21,032 bases of DNA from Acanthamoeba lenticulata (lineage: Eukaryota; Discosea; Longamoebia; Acanthamoebidae): NCBI GenBank assembly GCA_002179805.1, contig NAVB01002189.1, forward strand, positions 1 through 21,032. Direction: 5' to 3'. Positions 1 to 10,615 of this stretch are shown here, in pieces. The position numbers were made by a program, and so were the translations under genes. How positions within the stretch are numbered: the stretch's first letter is position 1; each line of letters opens with the position of its first letter. A model generated the notes under the pieces. That model worked only from the letters and a program-made list of their open reading frames with translations, did not search any database and had not been told where the DNA came from.

Positions 1-63
1 GAAATAAATAAATAAATAGAGTAAAGAGAGCTCATCTCGCCCTCGCTGGCTCGCTTGCTACAG
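1..63 (+). other. 3' part of an intron of the PGAP4-like gene
   Basis: The stretch starts with four or five AAAT-type tetranucleotide units (2-17). It ends in a pyrimidine-rich run and a TACAG acceptor at 59-63, just before the first in-frame exon. The donor is off the window. Confidence 0.55.
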
Positions 64-1601
64 CGCAAAAGGAGCTGTGCATGGTGATCACCACGGTCGA
101 CCGGCGAGGCGCGCGCTACCTCATCCAGTCCGCCGCGTCCGTGCTGCGCGGCCTCACCGAAGAGCAGAAGCGCAACAGCGAACTGCTGATCGTCAACGCC
201 GGTACGGGACCCGTCTGGCCCAACGACCATCTTCGCAACAACTCGAGAGTCTCTTCATCCTTCATCACCGAACTTTCTCTTTCGCAGACATGAAGGAGAC
301 GACGCCGGCCTACAAGTCGGACCTCGACCTGCTGCAGCGGGTCCCCGGCGTGGAGATCATCCGCAAGAGCGACTACCCGTCGGCGCCTCTGCCCTTCTCC
401 GAGCAGGAAGACGCCTTCCTCTACTGGCTCGCCAAGGAGCGCGACGACTACGTGTTTGGCCTCGAGCAGTGCCGGAAGCGGAACCCCAAGTACATCATCC
501 TGTTCGAGGACGACGTGTGGGCCGCGCGCAACTGGTACTCGCGGCTGCTGGCTAACGTGGACCGGCTCGATTACGAGTGGCAGCAGCGCCGCGCCGCCGC
601 TCCGGCCGATCGCGCGCAGGCCGCGCTGGACGACAAGGACGAGCAGCTGCTCCTGGGCGAGGAGGCCCAGCGCGGGACCGGGGCCGCAGGGGCGGCACCC
701 GGCCTGCGGGCGGTGGACATCCGCTACGAGCGGGCCAGCGAGAACGACTGGGCCGTCGTCAAGCTCTACATGGCCGAGCAGTACGACCAGTACGACCTCT
801 ACCTCAACAACGGCGACGTCGCGTTCTTTGTCTCGTGGGGCGTCGCGTGGGGCCTCGTCGCCATCGCCGCCTACGTGGCCCACATCTTCCTCGTCCGCTG
901 CTTGCGCCGGTCCGGCCGCGCGCGACGGTCCACGGAGCCCTACGTGGAGGGCGGCAGCCTCGGCAGCAAGGTGGCGCAGCGGGTCCACGGCTGGCGCCTG
1001 GTCGTCGCGCACCAATGGAACACGCTGCTGTGCCTGTTCTTCATCGCCAACATCGTGCCCGCCGCGATCCTCTTCCCCGTCTGCGTCTCCAAGCAGAACT
1101 TCTTCGCCACGAGGAAGCCCGAGGGCATCCACATGAGCAAGGCCCGGTGCTGCGCGCAGGCGCAGTTCTTCAAGAGCGACCCCATGTTCGACCAGATGGT
1201 GCAGTGCATCAACTCCAACGATTACCGCCTCTACCCGCTCGGTACCGTGGAGGCCTCCGCCCAAGTGATATCGGCGCCGACATGAGAAGCGGGCCACTGT
1301 TGTCGACGTTTAGCCTCTCACGTGGATGGATTGGGGGGAGCAGGTGTGGACCTGTTGGTGAGCGATTGCGCGAGAGGAGTCGGTGGCGTGGTCTACGAAA
1401 CCATCCCGCACCTGTTCCAGGTACGCTCGCATTAGCAAGCGCGCTGCTGCTCGTTGCTCGCTGCTCATTTCTTCTCGCCTTTTTCCCAACTCTCCTCGAC
1501 AGCACACGGGCATCCACTCGTCGTCGTCGGTGAAACGCCGACATCAGAACCACCACGCCTGGCTTCCGCACATGAGCGTCTACTTCCAAGAAGAGGAGTG
1601 A
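64..1601 (+). CDS. PGAP4/TMEM246-like GPI-glycan glycosyltransferase, 5'-partial
   Basis: Exons 64-201, 288-1241, 1344-1420 and 1503-1601 join in phase to 421 residues. The 5' part lies outside the window; the first exon follows an acceptor at 61-63 and reads QKELCMVITTVDR. PGAP4 is a Golgi enzyme that adds GalNAc to the GPI core glycan. The evidence for the family is a GT-A-like start (VITTVDR), an acidic EDD motif at 506-514 in ILFEDDVWAARNW, two hydrophobic segments (about 818-895 and 1022-1087) set inside the enzyme domain as in PGAP4, and a C-terminal HLFQHTGIHSS, close to the LxQHxGxxSS ending of that family. The methionine at 81 is internal, since the frame is open upstream to the acceptor and the residues there fit the family. 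The long open frame through 202-287 and 1242-1285 is intron read-through. The gene is convergent with the lipid-transfer gene. Donor-sugar specificity cannot be read from the sequence. Confidence 0.75.
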
Positions 1602-1816
1602 CGCGTGCCTGGCGGAGCGACAAGAGAAAGAGAGAGGAGAGAGATCATGTGGCGCGTAGCGATGGCCGAAATTTTGGCGTTGAAGAGACGAGAGCTGCTT
1701 GCCTGCCGTAAAGCCAATTTGTGCAGAAGAAGAAAACCGAAACGAGAAAGACGAGCGTAATGGGATGACGAAATAGGTTCTTGTGGGTTTGGGGGAGAGA
1801 GAGGTCGTCAACGACA
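1602..1816. other. Convergent 3' intergenic region
   Basis: This lies between the stop of the PGAP4-like gene and the stop of the minus-strand lipid-transfer gene. It is purine-rich on the + strand. It must hold both 3' ends, but I see no clear polyadenylation signal and no gene. Confidence 0.5.
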
Positions 1817-4800
1817 CTAGTCGCGGACCATGACAAAATCCTCGAGGAGGCCGGTGACGGGACGCGGGAGGGCGCTGGGGGCGCGCTCGCCGTCGACGAC
1901 GATCTGGTTCTGGAAGACGACCACCGACGACTCCTCCTTGCGGACCTCGGCAGCGTCGATTGTGCTGACCGCGCTCGCGCCCTCGCCCAGCAGTTCGTTG
2001 AAGGCTGTGAGGTTGTTGCTCTTGAGCAGCGTCTCCACGTCGGTCAGGTGCGCCGTGTGCACGTGGCCGGCGAGCAGGCCCACCTCGACGAGGGGCTTGC
2101 TGCTCTGGATCCGGACCTCCACTTCCTCCTCGTCTGGCGTCGTCACCACACCATCCGAGTCGCCCGTCGTCGCGCTGTTGGTTGTTGATTGAAACCGACT
2201 TGAGTCAGTCTCCAAAGGCCGCGTGCGAGCAAAGGCGTCTTTGCTGGCGGCGGCGGTGTCACGTACCTCCGGGACGGGATGTGGATGGTGGCCTTGTCGC
2301 ACTTGGCGTTCTTGTGGGCCCGCCCGGTCTCGAAGAGGACGACGTTGGTGGACTTGGAGATGAGCTTCTCCACGTGCATCTCCAGCACCGCCTGGCCCCG
2401 CTCGGTCGGGTCGAGCTTGAAGAACTCATTCAACACGCTCTCCGCCTGTTCGAGCCGCCCGTTCATCACCATCAGTCCCCAGTTCCCACGCCCATGTACA
2501 AGAAGGAACGAAGGAAGGAAGGCTGAGGAGCTTCGTACGGAGATGCCGGCGCCGTTGACGTAGAGCATGAGGTAGTTGATGAACGAGTGCGTGTTCACCG
2601 CCAGCCTAGCGAGGATCACGATCACGCCGCGCGCTGGTCAGCGCCAGCTCCTCATAAAAGCGGACGATGGTGAAGACGACGAGGAAGAGGAGGACAAGGA
2701 CGTACGGCATGTGGCCCTGCTCGCGGGCGACGTCGAGGATGGAGCCCTGGGTGAGGCCCGCCTGGATCGAGGTCGGGCCGTACTTGCGGAGGAGGACGAG
2801 CTCCAGCTCGGGCCAGATCACGTTGGAGAGGTACTCCATGAAGTGGAGGTAGGTCAGGTACTGCGCCCGGTTGAAGTGCAGCTGCACAACCTCGGCGTGC
2901 GTGCACAGCTCCAGCAGCAGCTGCTCCGTCGTCTGCTCGCAGACCGCGGCATCATCATCATTACAAACATGATTAACATCGTCGTTGAATTCATCATCAT
3001 CATCATCATGGTGAAGACGAAGGAGGTGATGCAAACGAACCCGGAAGCGGTGGAGGGTGAGCTCCATGCCAAAGGCGACGGGCGACATGATGCGCTCGTC
3101 GCCGATGGACATGATCAGGTTCTCGAGCAGCATCTGGAAGCGCTGGGGCTTGTAGGCGTGCGTGTGCAGCGTCCACCCGCTCTCATCGTGGCCCAGCCTG
3201 TGCGGCCGCCATCCGCTCACCTCTGTCGTGGAAAAACACAACATGCCACACATACCGCGCATTCCACACCGATCAGCCCAATCATTCCTCGTTCTCTTCC
3301 CCCCAACGAGAGAACGCACCGGAGCCCGAGGTGGAGAAGCTGGAGAGGGGCAGCTTGCTCGCGGCGAACAGCTGCGTGACGTCGCCCAGCACGTTGCGGC
3401 CGGCCTTCATGCACGTGCTCGTCAGCACGACGTGCGGCAGCTTGGCCAGCTCCTGCACGCATGCGATTGTGGCGTTAAAAAAATAATTAAAAAAACAGCC
3501 AAACAGAATTAAAAAGAAAAAGAAATTAAAGTAGTCTGAGAAAAGGAACGAACCTCGGCCGTGGGCACTTCGTACTGGAGGCAGCCGTGAAGGGGAACGG
3601 TGATGACCATGTCATCGACCTGGACGGAGATCTGCATCTTGATGAGGTTGATGGCCTCGATGGAGCCGGCGCCGAGGGACGACGTCTCCAAGTAGCGGAT
3701 GATGCGCGCCCACCAGCGGTGGAGGAGCACAAAGTAGTTGGCGCACACGGCCAAGTGCATCTGGCAGTCGAGGGACCGGAGCCACCGCTCCATGTTGGTC
3801 TCCTCGGGTGCGGCCGAGCGGACCGCCCACGAGATGGCCACAAAGTCCTTCTGGCCCTGGCTCCTCTCGGCGGCCATCTTGCGCTCCTCGGCCGCGCGCG
3901 ACTCGGCCGTCACGACCTCGGGCCCGCGGGCCTCCTCCTGCGCCGCCGACAGGTCGCGCTTGACCTCGTTGATGCGCCGCTGCAGGTCCTCACTCCGCCC
4001 GTCGGTCAGGATCGTGATCTGCTTGCGCTCCCGGTGCTCGCCGCGCCTCTGTGTTTACGACCTCCCCCGTGAGAAAACTCAAAAATAAAAGAATAAATAA
4101 TAAATATTAAGAAGCCGGAGCGGCGTACGAGGGCGTCGATGTAGGAATTGAAGTTCTCCTGGATGACGCACGCCATGTTGTGGATCTTGAGGGACGCTTC
4201 CATCATCAGCCTGGCCCGCCGCGCGTGACGTCAGCGATCTCATCCACTTGAGTTGTTGCAGTTGTTGTGCAAGGAGAGGGGACGGAGGAGGCACCTCTGC
4301 CTGGTGTTGGCCGTCCATTTGTTGGTGTCGGGCACGTCCATGGCCGGCGGCAGCTCGACGTCGATGTTCATGTTCTGGATGGATCATGAGGTGAGAAATT
4401 GCAAAGCTTTACTTGAAGAAGGACAAGCAAAGAGAAGCAACGGGGCGGCGTACCTCGAAGAACAGGCGGCCGAAGGCGTACTTGAAGGGCTCGAGGGTGA
4501 GGCGATCCTCCTCCTCGAGCAGGTTCATCGAACCTTTCTCGATGTGCACTCGGAAGTGTGTTTCCGTCGGAATGTGCTGTTTGCCATCAATCAGTTGATT
4601 GCTTCACAAATAATAATTATTATAAAAGAGCAAAGAAATGGGAGGAGTACATCAAGGTGCGAGGTATCGGCGCCGACGCTCTTGAGGTCGGCCATGGTCT
4701 TCTGGCGCATCTCGAGCTCGGCGAGCTTGCGCGCCTTCTCGCGATCCTCCTTGTCGGCCTTCCGCTTCTCCCACCAGCTCTTGCTCTTCTCTGGCTTCTC

Positions 4801-6310
4801 TGCTTTAGCGGAACCCCATCCCCGACGTCAGACTTGCCAAGCGCGCCAACAAGTGGCTGTGCGGCACGTGCGCACCCTTGAGCCGCTCGTCCTTGCCAAT
4901 GTCCTTGTACAGGGTGTACTCCTGGTCCGTGCGTGTGAAGCACCCGACAATGCCCTTGAGCAGCTCCGTGAAGTTCTTCCACTGCTGGCCGCTGAAAGAG
5001 AGGTCGGCCCGTGGGAGGTAGAGCTGGAAGTCACCGCACAGCACCTTGGTGCTCTTCGAGTCGCGCAGCACTTTCATCTGTGTTGCGGTGGTGGTGATGA
5101 TGAAGGCAGTGAGCACGCTTGAGAAGTCGTCAACGACACATAGGTCACGACGAACCCGAATCTGGACGGGCATGTCGCGCATGAAGGTACAGAACTCGGG
5201 CTCGGCCTGGTCGGCTCGGGCAAAGGAGACGGTGAGGTTCTTGACGTCCATCACCTTGTAGAAGAGCGTCTCGGAGCGCTTCTTGTCGTCGACAAAGGAC
5301 TCCTTGAGGTCGACGGCTTTCCACTCCGAGTCGGTGGAATAGATCGAAATGCCCGTGCAGTGGACCTTCTTGATGTAGGGCACGCCTCTGCACGCACGCG
5401 TCACATGGGCGTTAGCGCCGCGGCCGGCACAACCACCATGAGCCCAGAGGGGACGCACTGGTAGCCGTTCAGCTTCATGGTCATATCGACCTCGTTCACG
5501 TTCATCTTGATGCCATCGATCATCCGCTGCGCCCACGCGTAGGACGTCGTCGGCCGCTCCTTCTTCCTGCTCACCGGCCATGAAGTAACACGTTGAGCAC
5601 ACATACGAAGATGAAGAAGGACAAGTCGTAGCAAAGGGGGTGAGGAGGAACGCACGGGCCAGAGATGTCCTCTGTGCATCCGAGGGGGATTTCTTCGCAC
5701 ACCAGCTCTACTCGGTTCAGGTCAAATACAATAGGCTCGGTGGTGATGTGGTGCCAGGGGATCTGTTTGTAACACACACGGCCCGATAAATGTCAATTTG
5801 TGTTCCGGCGACAAACAACAAACACGTAAGAGGAAACCAGGAAACAGAAAAATAAATATATATTGTCTATTTTGTGATAAATAATAGTGATCATGCCACA
5901 GCGTGGTCAACGGCAAGGAGAGGAAGGGGAGGAACCTGGATGAAAATCTTGTCGGTCAAGCACTTGGTTATCTCCAAGTTGGGCAAGACGATGGTCTCTT
6001 TGAGGAATTGTGGGTTGACCTCTGTACAGCACATGCATTTATCGTAAAATAATTAGAAAGGACGACCCGCAGCGTAACTCGTCAACAACCGGGACATAGG
6101 CGCGCGGGCACCCAGGGTGGTGCCAAGAGAAGGGGTGTGGACAGAGGAACGGAAGAGGGGACGGAGACCTATGTCAGCGAGGGCAAAGGTGCCCTTGAGC
6201 ATCTGCAGCTTGAAGCTCTCCTTGGAAAAGTTGTTCATGTAGTAGGAGAGGAAGTTGCCCAGCACCTTCACGAGGACTTTGTTGAACAGATGGCTTGCGA
6301 GCTCTGTCAT
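1817..6310 (-). CDS. Chorein-N bridge-like lipid-transfer protein, BLTP3/SHIP164-like
   Basis: Seventeen exons on the minus strand join in phase to 983 residues: 6310-6169, 6021-5936, 5762-5656, 5566-5459, 5387-5156, 5077-4876, 4799-4651, 4576-4454, 4374-4295, 4210-4129, 4048-3554, 3452-3320, 3222-3041, 2932-2706, 2605-2539, 2445-2267, 2174-1817. The N-terminus (LFNKVLVKVLGNFL, then KLQMLKGTFALADI) is the chorein-N start shared by VPS13, ATG2 and UHRF1BP1 proteins. The segments that follow (LPNLEITKCLTDKIFIQIPW, TEPIVFDLNRVELVCEE, YAWAQRMIDGI) match the order in UHRF1BP1/SHIP164. A charged, probably coiled-coil stretch (SWWEKRKADKEDREKARK, at 4651-4799) and a second in the 495-nt exon follow. 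Members form hydrophobic grooves that carry lipids between membranes. The start ATG lies five bases after a leader-intron acceptor. An apparent membrane helix near 2640-2705 is intron sequence. The length is shorter than human BLTP3 proteins (about 1,400), and the subfamily call is less sure than the chorein-N call. Confidence 0.75.
2951..3009 (-). repeat. ATC/ATG trinucleotide runs inside a BLTP3-like gene intron
   Basis: Two triplet runs (2951-2961 and 2991-3009) lie in the 108-bp intron 3040-2933. Read through, they give an Asp-rich stretch that interrupts TLHRFR and TTEQLLLEL, so they are intronic. Confidence 0.75.
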
Positions 6311-6315
6311 CTTTG

Positions 6316-6415
6316 CTGTAGTGTGTGCGTTTTGTGTTGGCGCTGCTGGCGGTACCAAGACAGGGTGAGCAAAGAGGAGCAAACCACGCGAAAAATCGAA
6401 TCGCGAATTCCGTAC
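6316..6415 (-). other. Intron in the 5' leader of the BLTP3-like gene
   Basis: On the minus strand AATCCAG is followed by a GTACGG donor (6415) and closes with CACTACAG (6316). That is 100 bp, five bases ahead of the ATG. The GTACG donor matches the coding introns of the window. No family-like sequence precedes it, so I read it as a leader intron. Confidence 0.55.
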
Positions 6416-7017
6416 CTGGATTGAAAAATTGATAGATTTGAGCTGTTGCGATTGTTTGATCGGTCCTAGAATGAAGTGCTTCTGTTGAAGTGGGCTTCAA
6501 GTGAACGGACTGGGCTCTAGGTAGCGGCAGTCGTATCGGTGAAGTGCCTCTTATTTCGCAAGAAAAACACGTAGAACTAGTGGGGACCACGGGCCACTCG
6601 GCTTCCCGCAATTTCGCTCACCGGAGATGCTGTGGCTTTCTTTGCGGGCCTTTTCCTTTGGTGGCGCAGACGGCTGCTCGCGAAAGACGGGAGGAAGAAG
6701 GGGAGCACGGCACTTATGCTCATCGGAGGCTGAGTTTGTGCACGGAGGTGTGCGCTCCAGTCCGGGCTTGGTCGAGTGAAGTTCCTCAGACCCTTGGCGA
6801 TCGACCGCCTCGTCCTTCACCAGGGCAATCCAGAACAGGGCCCAGTGTGCAGTCCTTAACCGTGCAGCTCGTGCAGGTGAGCCTCCAGGAAGAGCTCTTT
6901 TACCTACAGGCTGAGTGCTACCCATAAAATGTGTTCTTTTTTTTTTTTTTTTTGCATTTTCTTGCCTTGTCATTTCCCCTTCTGCGACCAAGCAGCACTG
7001 TCTCCGTGAGTTGTTCA
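6416..7017. promoter_or_regulatory. Divergent promoter region, BLTP3-like gene (-) and aminopeptidase (+)
   Basis: About 600 bp separate the leader of the minus-strand gene from the first usable ATG of the aminopeptidase. It holds an A/T-rich ATAAAAT at 6924-6930 and a run of 17 T at 6937-6953, both upstream of the + strand ATG. Open frames here on both strands show no family resemblance. Promoter function is inferred from position only. Confidence 0.4.
6937..6953 (+). repeat. T17 homopolymer tract
   Basis: Seventeen consecutive T lie about 65 bp before the aminopeptidase ATG. Such tracts can act as promoter elements or vary in length; neither can be shown here. Confidence 0.9.
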
Positions 7018-10000
7018 ATGCAGGGTAAGGCTACGAGACTTGCGCAAATGGGTGGCGGAGCGGGGCGGGGCTTGTGTCAGTGTCGCGCATTCTCCACATC
7101 TCTTTTCTCTTCTCCATCTGCCGGCGGCAGCCCCACCTCTCGATTCCCAGCCTTGCGTCGGCCGCTTTTGAGCAGCAACTCAAGCGCTCATCGCAGCGCT
7201 AAATTGTTCCTTGTGCCCTCAACTTTCAAATCCTCCCGAAGCGCATACAGCACGGCTCCAGGTTTGCCTGAATCGCGCCTTTATAGGTGGCAATCTGTGT
7301 CTAGTGGCCACTCTTCCTCACGTTGTTGTGCGCACTACACAGGCGATAAGCAGATTGATGGCGTCGTGGTGGGAGTGTTCGAAGGTGGTGTGCTGACTAC
7401 GTCCGGTCAAGCGATTGACAAGAGCACCAACGGAGCCCTGAGCCGTCGCATCAAACTCTCCAAGAAGGCCTCCAAAGGTGCCACCCGCGCCACTTGAAGA
7501 ACCTCTTTCTTCAGCTGCCGCTAAGCAACCCGCCAGGCGAAGTCGGCAGTGGGGAAGTGTTCCTGGACCTCGGAGATGCCTTCCCTCGCGTAGCTGTAGT
7601 TGGGTTGGGTAAGCACCCGCGCGATGTCAAGCTCACACCTGAGCAAGAGGACTACAGGGAAGGTGCGGCACCACGTTCACGCATCTCTCGCTATATTGTC
7701 AATGAAGTAAGCTGATGGTTTATCGCGCTACACCCAAATCGCACACGCACGACAGGTCAGCCCAAGGCCACCGATGCCGTTAGGCAGGGAGCGGCTCGTG
7801 GCGCTCGGGTACATGACCTCATCATCCGGCCACCTCGGCTTGTTGTTGACTCTGTCGGTGCAGCTTCTCCGAGATGCTGGGTCCAAGGTGATCGCCGTCG
7901 AGTCCTTCAGCGACTTTGGCGACCTGCCCTCCGCTCAGCGTACGTGTGGCCAAGCTCATGTCGATTGGCCATCACGCTTGACCGTGCCTGAAGCTGCAAT
8001 TCTTACGTGATCACCAACCAGTTGCGGCCGAAGGCGCCATCCTGGGTCTCCACAAGTACGATGAGCTGCTCTCGAAGAAAGACTCTGAGGTCTGCGCTCC
8101 TTTTGCGATGTCAGTGCACCGCTGTGAGTCGTTGTAGGAACATGCGCTAATGCCTCCCTCCTCTATCTCCGCGTGGCGCTTCATGCCACCAGCCCGTCGA
8201 AGTCCTGCCTTGGGAAGTGGCGGCCGACAAGCAGGAAGAATGGAACCGAGGCAAGGTCATTGCCGCCGCGCAAAACTTTGCCCGCGTGTACGTCTCTCTC
8301 CTTTCTCTGCAGCTTCCCGCTTACTCGCCCGGACTGACCAACTCGCGTTGACCCCATGTGTGGTCCAGGCTGGCCGACACTCCGTCCAACCTCATGACGC
8401 CTACCATCTTCACACAGAAGGTCGAAGAGAAGTTCGCGTCGCTGCCAAACAAGGCTCACGTGAACGTCATCATTCGTGACAAGTAGGCGCACCCCCTGTC
8501 CAGGTCTTCCACAGCAGGTGAGCTCATGATTTGTGCTTGTGTGCAGGACGTGGGCCGAGGAGCAGGGCATGGGCTGCTTCCTGGGCGTCACGAAAGGCAG
8601 CGCAGAACCGCCCAAGTTTATGGAAATTCACTACAACCCGCTTGGCGACAATGGTGCGCTCTTCTCAAACACACAAAGTCGCTTGGCCGCGTGTGATGTT
8701 GATCATGGTGGTCCCTATTACAGCCCAAGATGCTGCTCCGATCATCTTCGTGGGCAAGGGCATCACCTTCGACAGGTATTAACCAGCGCCGCCGCTTGCT
8801 GAGGATTGGCAAGCCTTAACTCACATATGAAAATTGGCACACAGCGGCGGTATCTCCATCAAGCCCGCAGAGGGCATGGGCATGATGCGCGGCGACATGG
8901 GCGGCGCCGCGGCCGTGGTGGGCGCCATGTGGGCTTTGGCCTCGTTGCAGGTCAACGCTCGCGTCATTTGCTTCACGCCTCTGTGCGGTATGGAGCCACT
9001 CATTGCCCCCCTTTACTTGGCCACAGCTGATATGGTCTGCCACTTCGTACAGAGAATATGCCCTCTAGCACAGCCACGAAGCCTGGCGATGTGCTGAGAG
9101 CCAAGAACGGCAAAACTGTCGAGGTACGTCGTCACCGACATTCTACAAAACTTTTGTCGGCCTCTTATGTAACTCATGGTGTGTCATGAAACATGAAGGT
9201 CGATAACACGGATGCCGAGGGTCGGTTGATCTTGGCCGACGCCCTTGCCTACGCGAACTCATTCAAGCCCGCCGCCGTGATTGATGTGGCGACGTTGACT
9301 GGGTACGTATTGGGGCGGTTGAACGAACGGTGCCTCCTGTCCACCATTGCTCACGGGTCGATGGTGATGGTGGCGGTGGTGTGCCACAGCGCCATGAACA
9401 TTGCCCTCGGCGGTGGTGCGACGGGAGTGTTCACCACCAGTGACAGGCTGTGGCGCGAGATGGAAGAGGCTGGTTGGAAGACCGACTCACGGGTTCGTCT
9501 TCTACCTGATTATCGAGACCACAAACCCAACGACGTCATCTGATGCTGATCAATCTACTCACTCTCGTGGCTCATTCTTGGATGCTGCAGGTGTGGCGGA
9601 TGCCTCTCTTCGCTTCCTACAAGCGACAGATCAAGTCCGCCTACGCTGACCTCAAGAACACCGGCGGTCGTCCTGCTGGTTCCTGCACCGCCGCTCTCTT
9701 CCTCAAGGGTATTCCATTTCATCATCATCATCATCATCGTTAGCCTGCAGAGCTTTTAGCTTGGTGATAGGTAGTTGCTGATGACTCGAAACAGAATTCG
9801 TCGAGACCCCGTCATGGATGCACATGGACATTGCAGGCGTGATGCACTCGGATGACGTAAGTCTTGCCCCTCTTGAACGAGGCTGCCTTGCTGTTGGGAG
9901 TTTAACTTGTCTACTTGTGCACACCACACCAGCGCAACGCCTACTCGCCAAAGGGGATGAGCGGGGAGCCTGTGCGCGCGCTCGTGCAGTGGGTGCGAGA

Positions 10001-10022
10001 CAAGGCGACGAAGAAGCAGTAG
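7018..10022 (+). CDS. Leucine (cytosol-type) aminopeptidase, peptidase family M17
   Basis: Sixteen exons join in phase: 7018-7477, 7537-7662, 7756-7808, 7864-7939, 8022-8089, 8193-8287, 8369-8482, 8547-8653, 8724-8775, 8845-8987, 9053-9123, 9199-9302, 9390-9492, 9591-9708, 9795-9856, 9933-10022. This gives 613 residues. The enzyme removes N-terminal residues, leucine preferred, using two metal ions. Every key residue of bovine LAP is present: K378, D383, D401, D460 and E462 (metal ligands) and K390 and R464 (catalysis), within [22 protein letters not shown] and NTDAEGRL. The N-domain starts near [16 protein letters not shown] (about 7339), so the reading from 7018 adds about 107 Ser/Arg-rich residues that lack acidic ones at first and include RSAYST. 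This resembles a mitochondrial presequence, but the 5' end could also carry an unrecognised intron. One acceptor (9197-9198) is AAG. Everything from 7339 on is firm; the start is not. Confidence 0.93.
9721..9738 (+). repeat. (ATC)6 microsatellite inside an aminopeptidase intron
   Basis: Six ATC units lie in the 86-bp intron 9709-9794. A short read-through frame makes them look like a poly-histidine tail, but the family continues in the next exon ([16 protein letters not shown]). Confidence 0.9.
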
Positions 10023-10615
10023 AGCAGAGGCCTGCAGTGGCCGAGGTGGCATGCACGTGCGCACCTAGAAGCTTGTGTAAGCCCATGGTTGCGGTCCTGT
10101 TCAATCGTCTTTGTTCACAAACAAGGAAAAACCACCAAAGCCTTGATCAGGAGAGCTCTCTGTTCCTGTGTGAGAGCCGGGTCAGATCGCGTGCGACAGT
10201 TCGAACGACGCTTCTGGACGGAGCCGGACCGTCTCTCCGAGAAGTTCCTACTGGTTCGCGGCTTGCTGGCGGAGGTGGATATTGCCCAGATTATTACCTT
10301 GATAAAAGTGGACACGTGCGGCTCTGTGCATCGCACACTCAACCGGCGTTCAATTTCCTGTTCCCGCCTCGCCGGCACGCGCTCCAATCAATCTTTTCTT
10401 CTCTCGCCGCCCATTCCCCTTTTCGCCGCCCCTCCTCTTCACCGCTTGCACCATTTTGGAGGCGTCTTGAACCTCCTCAATCGCTCGCTTGTCGATTCGA
10501 TTTCGAACAACGCGAGGTGGCCAGAGGAAAAATCGAATTCATCTAGAACGATCGATAGAGGACGCTTGCCGAACATCCTTCCATTCTTCTTCTTTCTCCT
10601 TTTTCTACACATATA
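10023..10615 (+). promoter_or_regulatory. Intergenic region: aminopeptidase 3' end and phosphatase promoter
   Basis: About 590 bp without a recognisable gene. A CCAAT motif sits in CTCCAATCAATC near 10383 and an A/T-rich TTGATAAAAG near 10299. The last 60 bases before the ATG are strongly pyrimidine-rich, which would suit a transcription start region. The open frames crossing it show no family features. Confidence 0.4.

Noticed and set aside
116..1297. A 393-codon open frame on the minus strand
   Set aside because: It is antisense to the PGAP4-like exons and arises from GC-rich codon bias. Its translation is Leu/Val/Gly/Arg-biased with no family features, while the + strand shows matching phases and conserved motifs.
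2951..3009. Asp-rich acidic insert in the lipid-transfer protein
   Set aside because: It lies between a GTTCGT donor and a GAGCAG acceptor; removing it restores a sensible helix-like sequence in the same frame.
9721..9738. Poly-histidine tail that could be metal-binding or a tag
   Set aside because: It is an ATC microsatellite in an intron; the conserved aminopeptidase C-terminus continues after the acceptor at 9794.
10194..10220. GTTCGAAC resembling a tRNA B box
   Set aside because: It lacks the GGTTCGANNCC consensus, a matching A box and acceptor-stem pairing.
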